64,000 bases of DNA from G036327475 sp036327475 (GTDB taxonomy: Bacteria > Pseudomonadota > Gammaproteobacteria > Enterobacterales > Enterobacteriaceae): NCBI RefSeq assembly GCF_036327475.1, contig NZ_CP132913.1:186001-250000 (forward strand), read 5' to 3'. The position numbers were made by a program, and so were the translations under genes. The notes under the pieces were generated by a model that worked only from the letters and a program-made list of their open reading frames with translations, made no database searches and was not told the DNA's origin. Of the stretch, positions 1 through 10,075 are shown piece after piece. Position 1 is the first letter of the stretch. The number at the start of each line of letters is the position of its first letter.

Positions 1-325
1 TTATAACACCGCCATAGGCACTATGTTTATATATAGTCAAGCAATGATATATTATGATATTTGCGCCGATTAGCCTGCTGTGGCATTTGAAGTTGATGTA
101 ACGAGCTAGTGAATCGTAGGCAACGTAATCGATTTTTGTCTATGACAGATAGCGTGGTCGTTTTGCGTTTTGACTAGATAAAGGAGAACAGGGCACAGAG
201 ACTACCGTCTGCGGCGGCGAATAGCAACCTGAACGCACGGACGTATTTGCAGCGTGCCTTTGACAGCAGCACGACAGGGTAGGCGACGATGTGTACAGCA
301 GGCAAACGGAGAAGAGAAAAAGAAG
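1..325. other. Intergenic stretch before the tRNA pair, no gene recognised
   Basis: No reading frame here resembles a protein family I know. In the E. coli arrangement this side of the valU-lysV tRNA cluster leads to the xap genes, and I see no trace of them. The first 150 bases are AT-rich and the rest is mixed. Confidence 0.4.
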
Positions 326-401
326 TGGTGGGTCGTGCAGGATTCGAACCTGCGACCAATTGATTAAAAGTCAACTGCTCTACCAACTGAGCTAACGACC
401 C
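326..401 (-). tRNA. lysV: tRNA-Lys (anticodon TTT)
   Basis: Read on the minus strand this is a 76-nt cloverleaf starting GGGTCGTTAGCTCAG and ending in an encoded CCA. The anticodon loop is CTTTTAA, so the anticodon is TTT (lysine). The T-arm GCAGG/TTCGAAT/CCTGC is complete. It lies 18 nt downstream of tRNA-Val on the same strand. This matches the valU-valX-valY-lysV cluster next to gltX in E. coli, apparently with only one valine copy left. Confidence 0.97.
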
Positions 402-419
402 ACCTAAAAACGTCAGAAT

Positions 420-495
420 TGGTGGGTGATGACGGGATCGAACCGCCGACCCCCTCCTTGTAAGGGAGGTGCTCTCCCAGCTGAGCTAATCACCC
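420..495 (-). tRNA. valU: tRNA-Val (anticodon TAC)
   Basis: A 76-nt cloverleaf on the minus strand starting GGGTGATTAGCTCAG and ending with encoded CCA. The anticodon loop CTTACAA gives anticodon TAC (valine). It reads towards tRNA-Lys and both probably share one transcript. The promoter should lie between 496 and 760, divergent from gltX. Confidence 0.97.
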
Positions 496-762
496 CGCTA
501 CGTGGAGTCGCATTATAGGGAACCGCCGCAATGAGTCAACGATTTTTCCTGTGAATTTACGTGTTCGTATTAAATTTAGCCATCCTGGGCGGCGGTCTTA
601 GGCCATGATGTGTGTGAAAACCGCCCCGATGAGGAAGACAGGCGTTGAGGATTCTGGTATGAGTGGTAGACTATTTGCCACTTTTTATTCTTGGCCGGAT
701 TGACTGGAAGTACCATTCCGGCCCTTCGCCATGCGTAATGCGTAATGAAGGCAATGTAGCTG

Positions 763-2172
763 ATGAAAATTAAAACCCGTTTTGCACCCAGCCCCACGGG
801 CTATTTGCATGTTGGTGGCGCGCGTACCGCGCTCTATTCGTGGCTGTTTGCCCGCAAACTGGGCGGTGAATTCGTGTTACGCATTGAGGACACCAATCTT
901 GAGCGCTCAACGCAGCCGGCGATTAAGGCAATTATGGACGGTATGAACTGGCTCAACTTGGACTGGGATGAAGGTCCATATTTTCAGACTAAACGTTTCG
1001 ATCGCTATAACGCAGTCATTGACGACATGCTGTCCCATGGCAGTGCTTATAAATGTTATTGCCCCAAAGAGCGGCTAGAGACGCTGCGCGAAGCGCAGAT
1101 GGCTTGTGGCGAAAAACCGCGTTACGATGGACGATGTCGCGACAGCTACGACCATCACGCCGCAGATGAACCCTGCGTGGTGCGTTTTAGCAACCCGCAG
1201 GACGGCTCAGTGGTCTTTAACGATCTTATCCACGGGCCTATCGAGTTCAACAATCAGGAGCTCGATGATCTAATAATCCGCCGAACCGACGGATCGCCCA
1301 CCTATAATTTCTGCGTGGTGGTGGATGATTGCGATATGGCGATAACCCATGTCATCCGAGGTGAGGACCATATCAATAATACGCCACGGCAGATTAATAT
1401 CCTCAAGGCCCTGGGCGCACCTGTGCCGGATTATGCCCATGTCCCGATGATTCTGGGCAACGACTACAAGAAGCTTTCCAAACGCCACGGCGCGGTGGGG
1501 GTCATGCAGTACCGCGATGATGGTTTTTTGCCGGAAGCGCTGCTGAACTATCTGGTGCGTCTAGGATGGTCCCACGGTGATCAAGAAATTTTCAGCGTCG
1601 ACGATATGAAGCGACTATTCAGCCTTGACGCGGTAAGCAAATCCGCCAGCGCGTTCAACACCGAAAAACTACTGTGGCTTAATCATCATTACATCAATCA
1701 TCTTCCGGCTGACTACGTTGCCACGCATCTGGTCTGGCATATTAAGCAACATGGGATCGATACCCGTACTGGGCCCCAATTGGCGGATCTGGTAAAACTG
1801 CTCTGCGAACGCTGCAAAACGCTCAAAGAGATAGCCGCCAGCTGCCGCTATTTCTACGAAGATTTCAGCGAATTTGATGTCGATGCGGCCAAAAAGCATT
1901 TGTGTCAGGTGGCAGCCCCGGCGCTGCAGGCGGTTCGCGCTAAGCTAGCGGCGCTCAATGAATGGACGCCGACTTCAGTGCATGCGGCCATTGAACAAAC
2001 GACCGAGCAACTGCAGGTTGGCATGGGCAAAGTGGGTATGCCGCTGCGCGTTGCGGTAACCGGCGCCGGTCAGTCTCCAGCCCTTGCTGTTACTGTGCAT
2101 GCAATAGGTCAGTCGCGATCTCTGGCACGCATTGATTTGGCACTGGATTTTATCGCCCAGCGGGCGCAATAA
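763..2172 (+). CDS. gltX: Glutamyl-tRNA synthetase
   Basis: This class I aminoacyl-tRNA synthetase joins glutamate to tRNA-Glu in the cytoplasm using ATP. The ORF has 469 residues, against about 471 in E. coli. The HIGH-type motif PSPTGYLHVGG sits at residues 9-19 and the KMSKS-type motif KKLSKRHG around residue 236, so both ATP-binding signatures are present. The C-terminal anticodon-binding helices run to the end with no frameshift. The ATG at 763 gives the expected N-terminus MKIKTRFAPSPTG. The gene is divergent from the Val/Lys tRNAs and followed by tRNA-Ala, as in E. coli. It is essential and clearly under selection amid decaying neighbours. Confidence 0.98.
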   Translation: MKIKTRFAPSPTGYLHVGGARTALYSWLFARKLGGEFVLRIEDTNLERSTQPAIKAIMDGMNWLNLDWDEGPYFQTKRFDRYNAVIDDMLSHGSAYKCYCPKERLETLREAQMACGEKPRYDGRCRDSYDHHAADEPCVVRFSNPQDGSVVFNDLIHGPIEFNNQELDDLIIRRTDGSPTYNFCVVVDDCDMAITHVIRGEDHINNTPRQINILKALGAPVPDYAHVPMILGNDYKKLSKRHGAVGVMQYRDDGFLPEALLNYLVRLGWSHGDQEIFSVDDMKRLFSLDAVSKSASAFNTEKLLWLNHHYINHLPADYVATHLVWHIKQHGIDTRTGPQLADLVKLLCERCKTLKEIAASCRYFYEDFSEFDVDAAKKHLCQVAAPALQAVRAKLAALNEWTPTSVHAAIEQTTEQLQVGMGKVGMPLRVAVTGAGQSPALAVTVHAIGQSRSLARIDLALDFIAQRAQ

Positions 2173-2287
2173 AGGGCCCATCACGGCTTTTCCAGCGTTT
2201 GGCCCGTTTGGCGATTTAGCCATTGACAGAGCTTGTTGGAATTCATATCATGCGGCTCGTCTACCAGAGCGACATCATGATGTATAC

Positions 2288-2363
<76 letters not shown>

Positions 2364-2364
2364 A

Positions 2365-2390
2365 TAAAAAACCGGCCGAGGCTGGTTTTT
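2365..2390 (+). terminator. Rho-independent terminator after tRNA-Ala
   Basis: AAAAACCGGCC, loop GAG, then GCTGGTTTTT forms a GC-core hairpin with one G-U pair. It ends in a T-run directly behind the tRNA-Ala gene. Confidence 0.8.
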
Positions 2391-2419
2391 ACGTCTGAAG
2401 CGGGCGTCTTCAGAAAAAC

Positions 2420-2441
2420 GGTCCGGCTAGGGTCCGGCTAG
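2420..2441. repeat. 11-bp perfect tandem duplication
   Basis: GGTCCGGCTAG occurs at 2420-2430 and again immediately at 2431-2441, in the spacer between the tRNA-Ala terminator and nupC. Confidence 0.9.
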
Positions 2442-2491
2442 ACTGACCCCAACCGACAGGCCGAAGTACATCTCACGCGGCAGGCCTAGTG

Positions 2492-3676
2492 CTAAATCAC
2501 CAGGCCTGCGATGGCGGACGACAGCACGCTGACCAACGTAGAGCCATAGACCAGTTTCAGGCCGTAGCGGGAGACCACGTTACCCTGATGTTCGTTCAGG
2601 CCTTTGATTGCGCCGGCGACAATACCTATCGAGGAAAAGTTGGCGAACGACACCAAAAACACCGACAGAATCTCCACCGAGCGCGGCGATAATTCACCGG
2701 CGACTTTCTGTAAATCGATCATAGCCACAAATTCATTCGACACCAATTTGGTAGCCATGATGCTGCCAACCTGTGGCGCTTCATGCGCGGGCACGCCAAT
2801 CACCCAGGCAAACGGAAAGAAAATATAACCGAGGATGCCCTGGAAACTGATGCCAAACAGCAGGCTAAACAGCGCGTTAACGGCAGAGATTAGCGCGATA
2901 AACCCGATAAGCATCGCCGCGACGATAATTGCCACTTTAAACCCGGTGAGGATGTATTCTCCCAGCATTTCAAAGAAACTTTGTCCTTCATGCAGATGGT
3001 TCATCTGCAAATCTTCTTCTTTTTTTACCCGGTAGGGATTAAGCAACGATAGAACGATAAAGGTACTAAACATATTAAGCACCAGCGCCGCCACGACATA
3101 TTTTGGCGCCAGTATGGTCATATAAGCGCCGACGATGGACATGGACACAGTCGACATCGCCGTGGCGGCCATAGTGTACATGCGCCGTTCAGACATTTTG
3201 CCGAGGATATCTTTATAAGCGATGAAGTTTTCCGACTGGCCGAGGATCAACGAGCTCACGGCGTTGAATGATTCCAATTTGCCCATCCCGTTGATTTTAG
3301 ACAGTACAGTACCGATGATGCGGATAACAAAGGGCAGCACGCGGATATGCTGCAGGATGCCGATAAGCGCCGAGATGAATACAATCGGGCAAAGGACGTT
3401 CAGGAAGAAGAACGCCAAACCCTGTTTATTCATATTCCCGAACACAAAACCGGTGCCTTCGGCGGCAAAACCCAGCAGCTTATCGAACAGGGCGGAGAAA
3501 CTTTGCACGAAGCCCAGACCGATGTGAGAATTGAGGAAAAAGTAGGCGAGTAAAATTTCAATTGCTAACAGTTGGATAATAAAACGCACGCGAATGTTTT
3601 TACGATCGCGGTTAACCAGCATTGCCAGGCTCGCCACCACGGCGAGTGCCAGGACAAAGTGAAAAATACGAGACAT
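2492..3676 (-). CDS. nupC: Nucleoside:H+ symporter NupC
   Basis: This inner-membrane concentrative nucleoside transporter (CNT family) imports nucleosides and deoxynucleosides with protons. The ORF has 394 residues against about 400 in E. coli, with hydrophobic segments along its whole length. The conserved core NGMGKLESFNAVSSLILGQSE is present except for its exact ends, as are GVPAHEAPQVGSIMATKLV and the NFSSIGIVAGA region near the C-terminus. The initiator MSRIFHFVLALAVVASLA matches the family start. It is divergent from the mntH remnant, as in E. coli. With purF broken at 33.6 kb, this transporter is probably the main supply of purines. Confidence 0.96.
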   Translation of the reverse strand: MSRIFHFVLALAVVASLAMLVNRDRKNIRVRFIIQLLAIEILLAYFFLNSHIGLGFVQSFSALFDKLLGFAAEGTGFVFGNMNKQGLAFFFLNVLCPIVFISALIGILQHIRVLPFVIRIIGTVLSKINGMGKLESFNAVSSLILGQSENFIAYKDILGKMSERRMYTMAATAMSTVSMSIVGAYMTILAPKYVVAALVLNMFSTFIVLSLLNPYRVKKEEDLQMNHLHEGQSFFEMLGEYILTGFKVAIIVAAMLIGFIALISAVNALFSLLFGISFQGILGYIFFPFAWVIGVPAHEAPQVGSIMATKLVSNEFVAMIDLQKVAGELSPRSVEILSVFLVSFANFSSIGIVAGAIKGLNEHQGNVVSRYGLKLVYGSTLVSVLSSAIAGLVI

Positions 3677-3965
3677 AGTTGCTCCAAAAATGAGGCAGGC
3701 AGAATTCGCCGCTCATTCTATTTAACGGGGCAGGTAAAAACGAGTTAATAAGTTGCAATACAGCAAAATCCTCCTTCTCTCCCGCGTGGCCATCGTCCAC
3801 ACCCGAAATTTATACACTTTATTAATTATTAGTATCAAAATGATAATGACCACGATATAGTATAGTATGTACTTTTGTCAAGGTGAAACGACGTTGAGCC
3901 CAGGCCGCCAGCCCGTGCATTAATAGCTATTATCGTAGAGATAAGAAGAATTGCTATAAATACAC

Positions 3966-4013
3966 TTGATGATCATTATTATTTGTTTATTCTCATAAAC
4001 ATGTTCTATGATT
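3966..4013. promoter_or_regulatory. Possible Fur/MntR-like operator remnant in the nupC-mntH spacer
   Basis: The 331-bp AT-rich spacer between nupC and mntH carries TGATGATCATTATTA at 3968-3982, a Fur-like palindromic stretch, and AAACATGTTCTATG at 3997-4010, which resembles the MntR box of E. coli mntH (AAACATAG...CTATGTTT). Both matches are imperfect. With mntH ruined they may be relics. Confidence 0.3.
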
Positions 4014-4950
4014 GACGGCCGTGCCAATCGTGCAGCGAGAAAAGTGAACCCCCCTATTCGGACCAGCTTTTACCGCTAATATTATGGCGATGCTGATTCA
4101 GCTTTTGTCCACGAAATTGGGATCGCCACCGATCTGGTTGAACATATCAGCGATCGTTTTCTCGTCCGTTGGTCTAGGCCTATAGGTACAGGTGGAAATC
4201 ATCGCGATGGCTACTGATCTGTCAGAATTTATCGACGCCGCCATCGGCAAATGCTGCTGAGCAACGCTGCTTCAAGGCGCAATACTTACCGGCGTTGTCA
4301 CCCCACCTTCAATCTTGATGCTGAAAATCGCGGGGAAAAACCGCTTGAAGTACGGCTAAGCGGTATTCTTGGCCGCCGGTGCATCGGGCGGCCAAGAATA
4401 CCGCACGCAGTTTATTTGCACTCCTCATTAACCCAGAACAGCTGCGTGGGCAGCCCGCGCCGAACGTTTAAACTGGATGTGGCCATCATGACGACTGCGG
4501 GTTCGTCAATCTGGCAATGATGGTAACCGCAATGGCGGTGTTTCATTTCAGCGGACAGATATCGCTGGTTTGGATGAAGCCTACTTGACGTTGTCGCCAT
4601 TGCTCAACCATACCGCCGCCGCTACGGTGTTCTGTTTGAGTCTGGTCGCGGTGGGACTCTTATCCACGGTGGTAGGCATGATGGCCGATCAGGTTGTGAT
4701 GTAGGATTTGTGCATTCCCATATCCCGCTGTTGCTTCGGCAGGTGATAAACATGCTGCCGTCGTTTATCGTCATTCTACTGGGGGCTGGATCCGACGTGT
4801 ATCCTCTCAGCTTTTGCATCGTGCTGGCGCTCATGCCGTTGCCGGTATTTCACCGGCAACCTCCAGCTAGTAAAATTGGTTAATAAGCCGATCATCAACA
4901 TATTGTGCTGGCCTATCGTGGCGGTAGGCGTCACGCTGGACCCCAGCTCG
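4008..4950 (+). pseudogene. mntH: Mn2+/Fe2+ Nramp transporter MntH, remnant
   Basis: Family blocks appear in order but in all three frames. The start MIDGRANRAARK is followed by GPAF joined directly to MAMLIQLLSTKLGIATD, an internal deletion of roughly 40 codons. After these come MATDLSEFIDAAIG, PHAVYLHSSLTQ, DVAIMTTAG, DEAYLTLSPLLNH, VFCLSLVAVGLLSTVVGMMADQVVM and MLPSFIVILLGA. Intact MntH has about 412 residues. Multiple frameshifts make it nonfunctional. Its position divergent from nupC is the ancestral one. Confidence 0.93.
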
Positions 4951-4964
4951 CGCCCGCTAAATTT

Positions 4965-5582
4965 CCGGTTAGACAACATGGCGGATGCCGTTAGTGTACC
5001 TATCGGTCAGTACTCCGCCCGTCAGCGGCGAAAAGGTGATTGCGTCGACGGCATGGCTGGCCAGACTGGATAATAATTGCGGTTCCGCCCAGGAATACCG
5101 AATATTTCGGCTGATGAATAAGACAGGGTGTGTCAAGCTCACACAGCAGATCGAATGTCCGCTCCTCCTTCCGGCCGGTGATGATAGAAAATATCCATAT
5201 AATCCAACCTCAGGCGCCATAAACTCTGATTCAGGTTAGCCACCAGATACTTCTTCGATCCACAATCACAATAAGACATGGTGTAGTCCGCCTTGGTGGA
5301 GATAATCAAATTCACCACGGTAGGGTGTAAAATCCTCGCGCAGCAGCCTGCTAAAGTTTTCCTCTGCCGATTCCGGAGATGGGCCATAATTATTGGCAAG
5401 ATCGAAATGGGCAATGTCCAGTCGAAGGTATGACGCAACATTTTGCGGTTAGTATCCAACAAGGTGGCATCGCCAAAATTGTGCTAAACCCCAGCGAGAC
5501 CGCCAGATAACTTCAGTCCGATGTTGCCACAGTGGTGATATTCCATCGTTTCGTAACGGAACGGGTTTGCCTGATATACCAT
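4965..5582 (-). pseudogene. Aldo-keto reductase (YghZ/Gpr type), remnant
   Basis: The minus-strand start MVYQANPFRYETMEYHHCG resembles the N-terminus of YghZ (L-glyceraldehyde 3-phosphate reductase). Further blocks are LIISTKADYTM, GSKKYLVANLNQSL, LDYMDIFYHHRPE and AITFSPLTGGVLTDRYTNGI. They are spread over several frames with internal losses. The family has about 345 residues, and roughly 200 are represented. This gene is not at this place in E. coli, so it may be a Sodalis-lineage insertion together with the ygeA remnant. Confidence 0.88.
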
Positions 5583-5718
5583 AGAGATTCCTTACTGTTC
5601 GCCAAAATGAGAAAAAAGGCGTCAGAATGACGTGGGCTAACGCTGCGCCAGACGGTATCTTTATCGAGCGCTGGAAATAACACAAGAATTATCCACACGG
5701 ACACCCCAAGGAAAGCGG

Positions 5719-6423
5719 ATGAAAACATTGGGATTGCTAGTCGGCATGAGTTTGGAATCCACCGTGCCGTATTATCGGTTAATCAATCAGGGTGTCAGCA
5801 AACGTCTGAGCGGATTGCACACGCCTCCATGGTTTTGGCGAGCGTGGATTTCGCCGATATTGCCCGCATGCAGTCCTCAGAGTCATGGCAAGAGACGGGA
5901 GAGGTTTTGTCCGAGCGCGCGTCGCTGCACCAAGTCAGCGCCAAGGGCGTCGTCCTGTGCACTAACACCATGCATAAAGCGGCGGATATTATCACGCAGC
6001 GCTGTCCGCTACCACTGCTGCATATTTCTGATGCCAACGCTCTCCACATCAATCGCACGAAGGTGCGGCGGGTCAGTTTGCTCGGAACCCGCTCCATGGA
6101 AGAGGCGTTTTATCGTAACCGACTATCGGCGCTACACGGGCTGGAAGTAGTGGTTTCAGGGCCTGACAAGCGTAAGCGGATGTACGACATCATTTTTACC
6201 GATATGACATCATTTTTACCGAACTGTGTTTAGGCATTTTACGCGACGTTCCCGGCGGACGCTGAGCCAGATTATCGCCGAATTGCAGTTGGAGGGAGTG
6301 GAAAGGGTAGTGTTGGGAGACACGGAAATCGGCTTGCTGCTCAGCCAGGATCAAGTCTCGGTTCCGCTATTCGACATCACGGCGATTCATGCCGCAACAG
6401 CGGTAGAATTTGCCGTTGGCTAA
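5719..6423 (+). pseudogene. ygeA: Amino-acid/aspartate racemase family protein (YgeA type), remnant
   Basis: The start MKTLGLLVGMSLESTVPYYR matches YgeA (broad-specificity amino-acid racemase, about 230 residues). The reading then shifts frame to SVDFADIARMQ and GVVLCTNTMHKAAD, which keeps the first catalytic cysteine. A second shift leads to GDTEIGLLLSQDQ and PLFDITAIHAATAVEFA. The second shift coincides with a 20-bp tandem duplication at 6183-6222. The second catalytic cysteine expected in GCTEIGLL reads Asp. At least two frameshifts make it inactive. Confidence 0.92.
6183..6222. repeat. 20-bp tandem duplication inside the ygeA remnant
   Basis: Two adjacent 20-bp units (6183-6202 and 6203-6222) differ at one base. 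Each holds GACATCATTTTTACCGA. Since 20 is not a multiple of three, the duplication itself shifts the reading frame of the racemase remnant. Confidence 0.93.
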
Positions 6424-6586
6424 AGGGACGATCGGCGGCGGCACCGCCCGTTGTCATCATTCCTAAGTGGTTATCTAGCTTATATAAATGAAGCTTATAA
6501 ATATTATTATTTTACTATTGATATTAAAGCTTGTCGTCCGGCTAACGCCTTGCGGCAAGCGATTGAGCAAGTGGAGCCTGAAACGA

Positions 6587-7552
6587 ATGACAAATTATGT
6601 CCTGGTCGGCGATGTTGGCGGAACCAATGCCCGGCTGGCGTTGTGCGATGTGGACACGGGAGAAATCTCACATATCCATACCTATTCCGGAGATGATTAC
6701 GACACCCTGGAGCGAGTTATCTGCCATTATTTGATCGGCCAAAAGGTTGCAGTCAAAGAGGCCTGCATCGCTATCGCCTGTCCGATAACCGACGATTGGG
6801 TTGAGATGACCAATCATTCCTGGGCGTTCTCCATCAAAGCGATGAAAGCAAGCCTTGAGTTGGAGCAGCTCGAAATTATCAATGATTTTACTGCAGTATC
6901 GATGGCTATTCCGATGATGACAGCAAAAGACGTCATTCAGTTCGGCGGTGGTCAGGCCATCGCCGGAAAGCCGATTGCGATTTACGGTGCTGGCACGGGG
7001 CTGGGTGTCAGCCATTTGATCCAAACGAAGAAGCAATGGATTAGCCTGCCGGGCGAGGGCGGCCATGTGGATTTCGCGCCTAACAGTGAAGAAGAGGATA
7101 ATATTCTGTCGGTGCTACGCGCAGAGTTAGGGCACGTTTCCGCGGAGCGTGTACTGTCCGGCCCTGGACTAGTGAATTTATACCGCGCGATCGTCAAAGC
7201 CGATGGACGCTTGCCAGAGAATCTGCTGCCCAAGCAGGTGACAGAGCAGGCGCTGGCCGACAGCTGTATCGATAGTCGCCGCGCGCTCTCGCTGTTCTGC
7301 GTACTGATGGGCCGTTTCGGCGGCAACCTGGCGTTAAATATGGGGACTTTCGGCGGCGTATATATCGCCGGCGGTATCGTACCGCGCTTTTTGGATTTCT
7401 TTCGCGCCTCCGGTTTTCGCGCAGCATTTGAAGATAAAGGGCGTTTTAAGGATTATCTGCTGAATATTCCAGTGTACTTGATTCGCCATCAGCAGCCCGG
7501 ATTACTTGGCGCCGGCGCCCATATGCGCCAACTTATGGGCCATCAGCTTTAA
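6587..7552 (+). CDS. glk: Glucokinase
   Basis: Glucokinase phosphorylates free cytosolic glucose to glucose 6-phosphate with ATP. From the ATG at 6587 the protein has 321 residues, the same as E. coli Glk. The frame is open upstream to 6488, but that extension has no family similarity. The 6587 start gives MTNYVLVGDVGGTNARL with GGAG about 10 bases upstream. The N-terminal phosphate motif GDVGGTNAR (8-16), INDFTAVSMAIP, YGAGTGLGV and PGEGGHVDFAPNSEEE are intact, and the frame is unbroken. Nearby genes on both sides are pseudogenes, so retention points to real use of glucose or trehalose-derived sugar. Confidence 0.97.
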   Translation: MTNYVLVGDVGGTNARLALCDVDTGEISHIHTYSGDDYDTLERVICHYLIGQKVAVKEACIAIACPITDDWVEMTNHSWAFSIKAMKASLELEQLEIINDFTAVSMAIPMMTAKDVIQFGGGQAIAGKPIAIYGAGTGLGVSHLIQTKKQWISLPGEGGHVDFAPNSEEEDNILSVLRAELGHVSAERVLSGPGLVNLYRAIVKADGRLPENLLPKQVTEQALADSCIDSRRALSLFCVLMGRFGGNLALNMGTFGGVYIAGGIVPRFLDFFRASGFRAAFEDKGRFKDYLLNIPVYLIRHQQPGLLGAGAHMRQLMGHQL

Positions 7553-7568
7553 CATGCGCGCTTCCCGC

Positions 7569-7585
7569 ACCCGCCGCGGGCGGGT
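7569..7585 (+). terminator. GC-rich hairpin after glk, weak terminator candidate
   Basis: ACCCGC and GCGGGT flank a 5-base loop 17 bases behind the glk stop. There is no T-run, so this may only be an mRNA 3' end stabiliser. Confidence 0.3.
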
Positions 7586-7749
7586 ACTCTCCTTCCCATC
7601 GCCGTGTTTTATATAAGCGCAGGCCGGTGGGAAATTTACCTCGTGCGTTTTCCGCGCCACAGCACAGGCCGCCGTTCTGCGCTTTGAGACTCTGGGGGAT
7701 TAACCGTCGCGTCTGGCTATCCTTTGGCTTTTGCCATGAGCCGACATTA

Positions 7750-8270
7750 TGCCGGCCGATATCAGAGTCCTATCATCAAGCGAAGGGCTTTCATCTTGCC
7801 GCGACTGACCCGTCACCTCACAATCAAAATCGTTAAGGTGAAGCAGGTGGGTATTGTTAAATCAGGGCACAATTTCTCCGATTTTATCTTTGTTGATGGT
7901 GTAAGAGCGGCGAAAATACGTCATCCGGAAAACGGGCGCAAAATCCGTTATCTCCATCAATATCGTGTAGATTTCGCTGGCATAAAAACCTGCGTGACCT
8001 TCTCCTGCGCGGTGGCATAACAGAGGTTTTCATGTCGGATAATGCGTTCATCTTTGATGAGATTAACGGTATGGCTGTTGCGGGCGCCGGGAGTGCTGAG
8101 TGCGCTGAGCTGGGTAGGGGGTCGGTGGCCTCAAGCTTTTGCAGCATGGTGACGCTACGCTGCTCGTAGAAGGGCTTGCTAATACATCAAACACAGCTCA
8201 AAGGTTTTAAGCAGTAATAAAAAATAATCGCCAGTCTCAGGTGGCAGCGATGTCCAGATGGTTGTGTTTT
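7750..8270 (-). pseudogene. ypdB: LytTR response regulator YpdB, remnant
   Basis: On the minus strand MLQKLEATDPLPS matches the linker of YpdB. It is followed after frameshifts by NTVNLIKDERII, TAQEKVTQVF, ITDFCARFPDD, SYTINKDKIGEIVP and VKEFRQLM-like residues near 7750. These belong to the C-terminal LytTR DNA-binding domain of a regulator of about 244 residues. The receiver domain is mostly gone. It lies beside the ypdA remnant and next to glk, in the order seen around E. coli ypdAB. Confidence 0.85.
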
Positions 8271-8279
8271 TACAAATAG

Positions 8280-8770
8280 CATAACTCTTCCTGGAAATTA
8301 GTCTTCAACAATAATGGCTTTCATTCTGTTTCGCTTGTCAGCCGCGAAAATAATTATACGTTAGACAGCCCGCTTGCGGCCGTCGGCGGTCAAATAAAAC
8401 TAAATCTCAGTGCCGAGCTCCCAGAGACGGATGTGTAATCTTTCGTCGCAGAGCAAGGTGGCCCGTTAATGCATATTGAGTAATCCGATGCGTCACGACA
8501 GCTGTTCGTTGCGCCGCACCTACTCAATTGCCGCCTCGCTGATGCCGCTGTCGGTATCGGTGACGAAAATGCGAATACGCTCCTGCTCGGCTTTAATGGC
8601 AGTCACCACCGCGCTACTACCATATCCGATGGCGTTCGTCAACGGTTGAACGAGTAGACTGGGAATGGTGAACGACGATTCTTCATCAATATCGTAGATG
8701 ACGGTAAGTCTATTGCCGAAGCGCGCCTGCTCAATCGCGATATAATCTTGAATTTAGTAAAGCTTTTTTA
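8280..8770 (-). pseudogene. ypdA: Sensor histidine kinase YpdA, C-terminal remnant
   Basis: The minus-strand frame reads TVIYDIDEESSFTIPSLLVQ, then PLTNAIGYG, then IFVTDTDSGISEAAIE. These match the DHp/ATPase part of LytS-type kinases, with the N-box ENA changed to TNA and an adjacent frameshift. The N-terminal membrane and GAF regions (about 350 residues) are absent. YpdA and YpdB form a pyruvate-sensing two-component system in E. coli. Both partners are lost here. Confidence 0.8.
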
Positions 8771-10043
8771 ATATCAATGTGTTCGTCGTTCAATTCCAGA
8801 TTAATAGCATGAAAATATGCAGATCGATACACGGTTGACTTCGATACAGAAAGCGAAGTGGCATTTAAATTTTCCATGAAATTGAGCAGGGATATTCCTG
8901 TAAAAAGGTTTTATTATAGTATAGTCATCCATAATAATTCTCCGTTTAACAAAATTAGATGGAATTACACTTAAATTATCTTTAAGTCTGTGGTATAGCT
9001 TGAAGAGAAAAAATATAATGACCATGATGATTGCATGCGGGAGTGAATGGCTATTCATCCCATCGAGATAATTAGCATATCATCGTATCATTTCTCCTTG
9101 CTTATTGAGATATTAAGCATAATTATAAATCTCTCTCGCCTTGTTCAACAAGTACAAGTTGACTCTCTATCATATCCGGATCGAAACCGTGCTCGTTTGA
9201 GATTGTACTCATCTGATCACGGAACCCGTGACTCATGGCCATACTATTAAAGCTGATACGAGCGGATTTGCTAGAGTTTCCATGTAGGCTTATTTTGTCA
9301 TTTCTCCCTGGAGAGTGGTATGTACAGTGGCCAGTGATGATAGGCTTTAAAAATTAAAGTAAAGCAACTAATGGACACAGGCACAATATGAGGCCAGCGA
9401 GGCTTTATCAATTCTGCGGGTATTTCCAGTGTCTTATTCTCAAGATTGATTTTTACCGGAGCACCTCTACCAATAAACCGGCCAATGTACGATTAAATCC
9501 CCCTATTCGGTTTATGAAGAAACAGGAAATTTCAGATAAATGTAAAAATGTCTTTGTCAAACATGCTCATGATTTCGGTGGCATATTTCTGACCATCTTT
9601 TTCGGCTTTCAGCACCAGGTCGCGACACTGCAGGCGTTTTAACGCTTTCTTGTCGCTGGCTGGATTGTTGCCGGCCTGTCTTTCAGTTTAGTTGGCGCCT
9701 GGATGGCTCTGGCTCTGACAACGATATGCCCGGATAATCATCAGTGCTAAGTGCTTGTTCCTCACCCGAAACGATAACGTATCCGCCAGACCTTGGCGCC
9801 AGACTGGGTTATGAACAAAAAAAAGCCGCCCATATCGGACAGGCGATAACCTTTGTCTTTTGGTTTGGCTTGCTCTATCTGCTTTGCGGTTAGGATGTGT
9901 GGGTATCGCTGTAAGGGCATTTAGATTATGCTCGTATGAATGCCCGCGAGAGTTCGGCATCGTCAATGTATTTTATGTAATGTCAAGTAATTGCAATTTG
10001 GCCGGAGGCATTGTATGGAAAAGGCCAGGTAATGCGGGGCTAT
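8771..10043. other. 1.3-kb stretch without a recognisable gene
   Basis: The part from 8771 to 9370 is AT-rich with short frames that resemble nothing I know. Around 9630-9900 the plus strand encodes hydrophobic runs (for example VAGWIVAGLSFSLVGAWMALAL and AITFVFWFGLLYLLCG, in different frames). This suggests a decayed polytopic membrane protein that I cannot name. E. coli has alaC and lpxP in this neighbourhood, and neither is visible. Confidence 0.4.
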
Positions 10044-10075
10044 GCACGTGGAATGCTTAGCACGTGGAATGCTTA
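10044..10075. repeat. 16-bp perfect tandem duplication beside tRNA-Arg
   Basis: GCACGTGGAATGCTTA is present at 10044-10059 and again at 10060-10075, ending 2 bases before the 3' end of the tRNA-Arg gene. Confidence 0.94.

Noticed and set aside
6488..6586. A 33-codon N-terminal extension of glk
   Set aside because: The extension has no similarity to Glk and the ATG at 6587 has a ribosome site and gives the exact family length.
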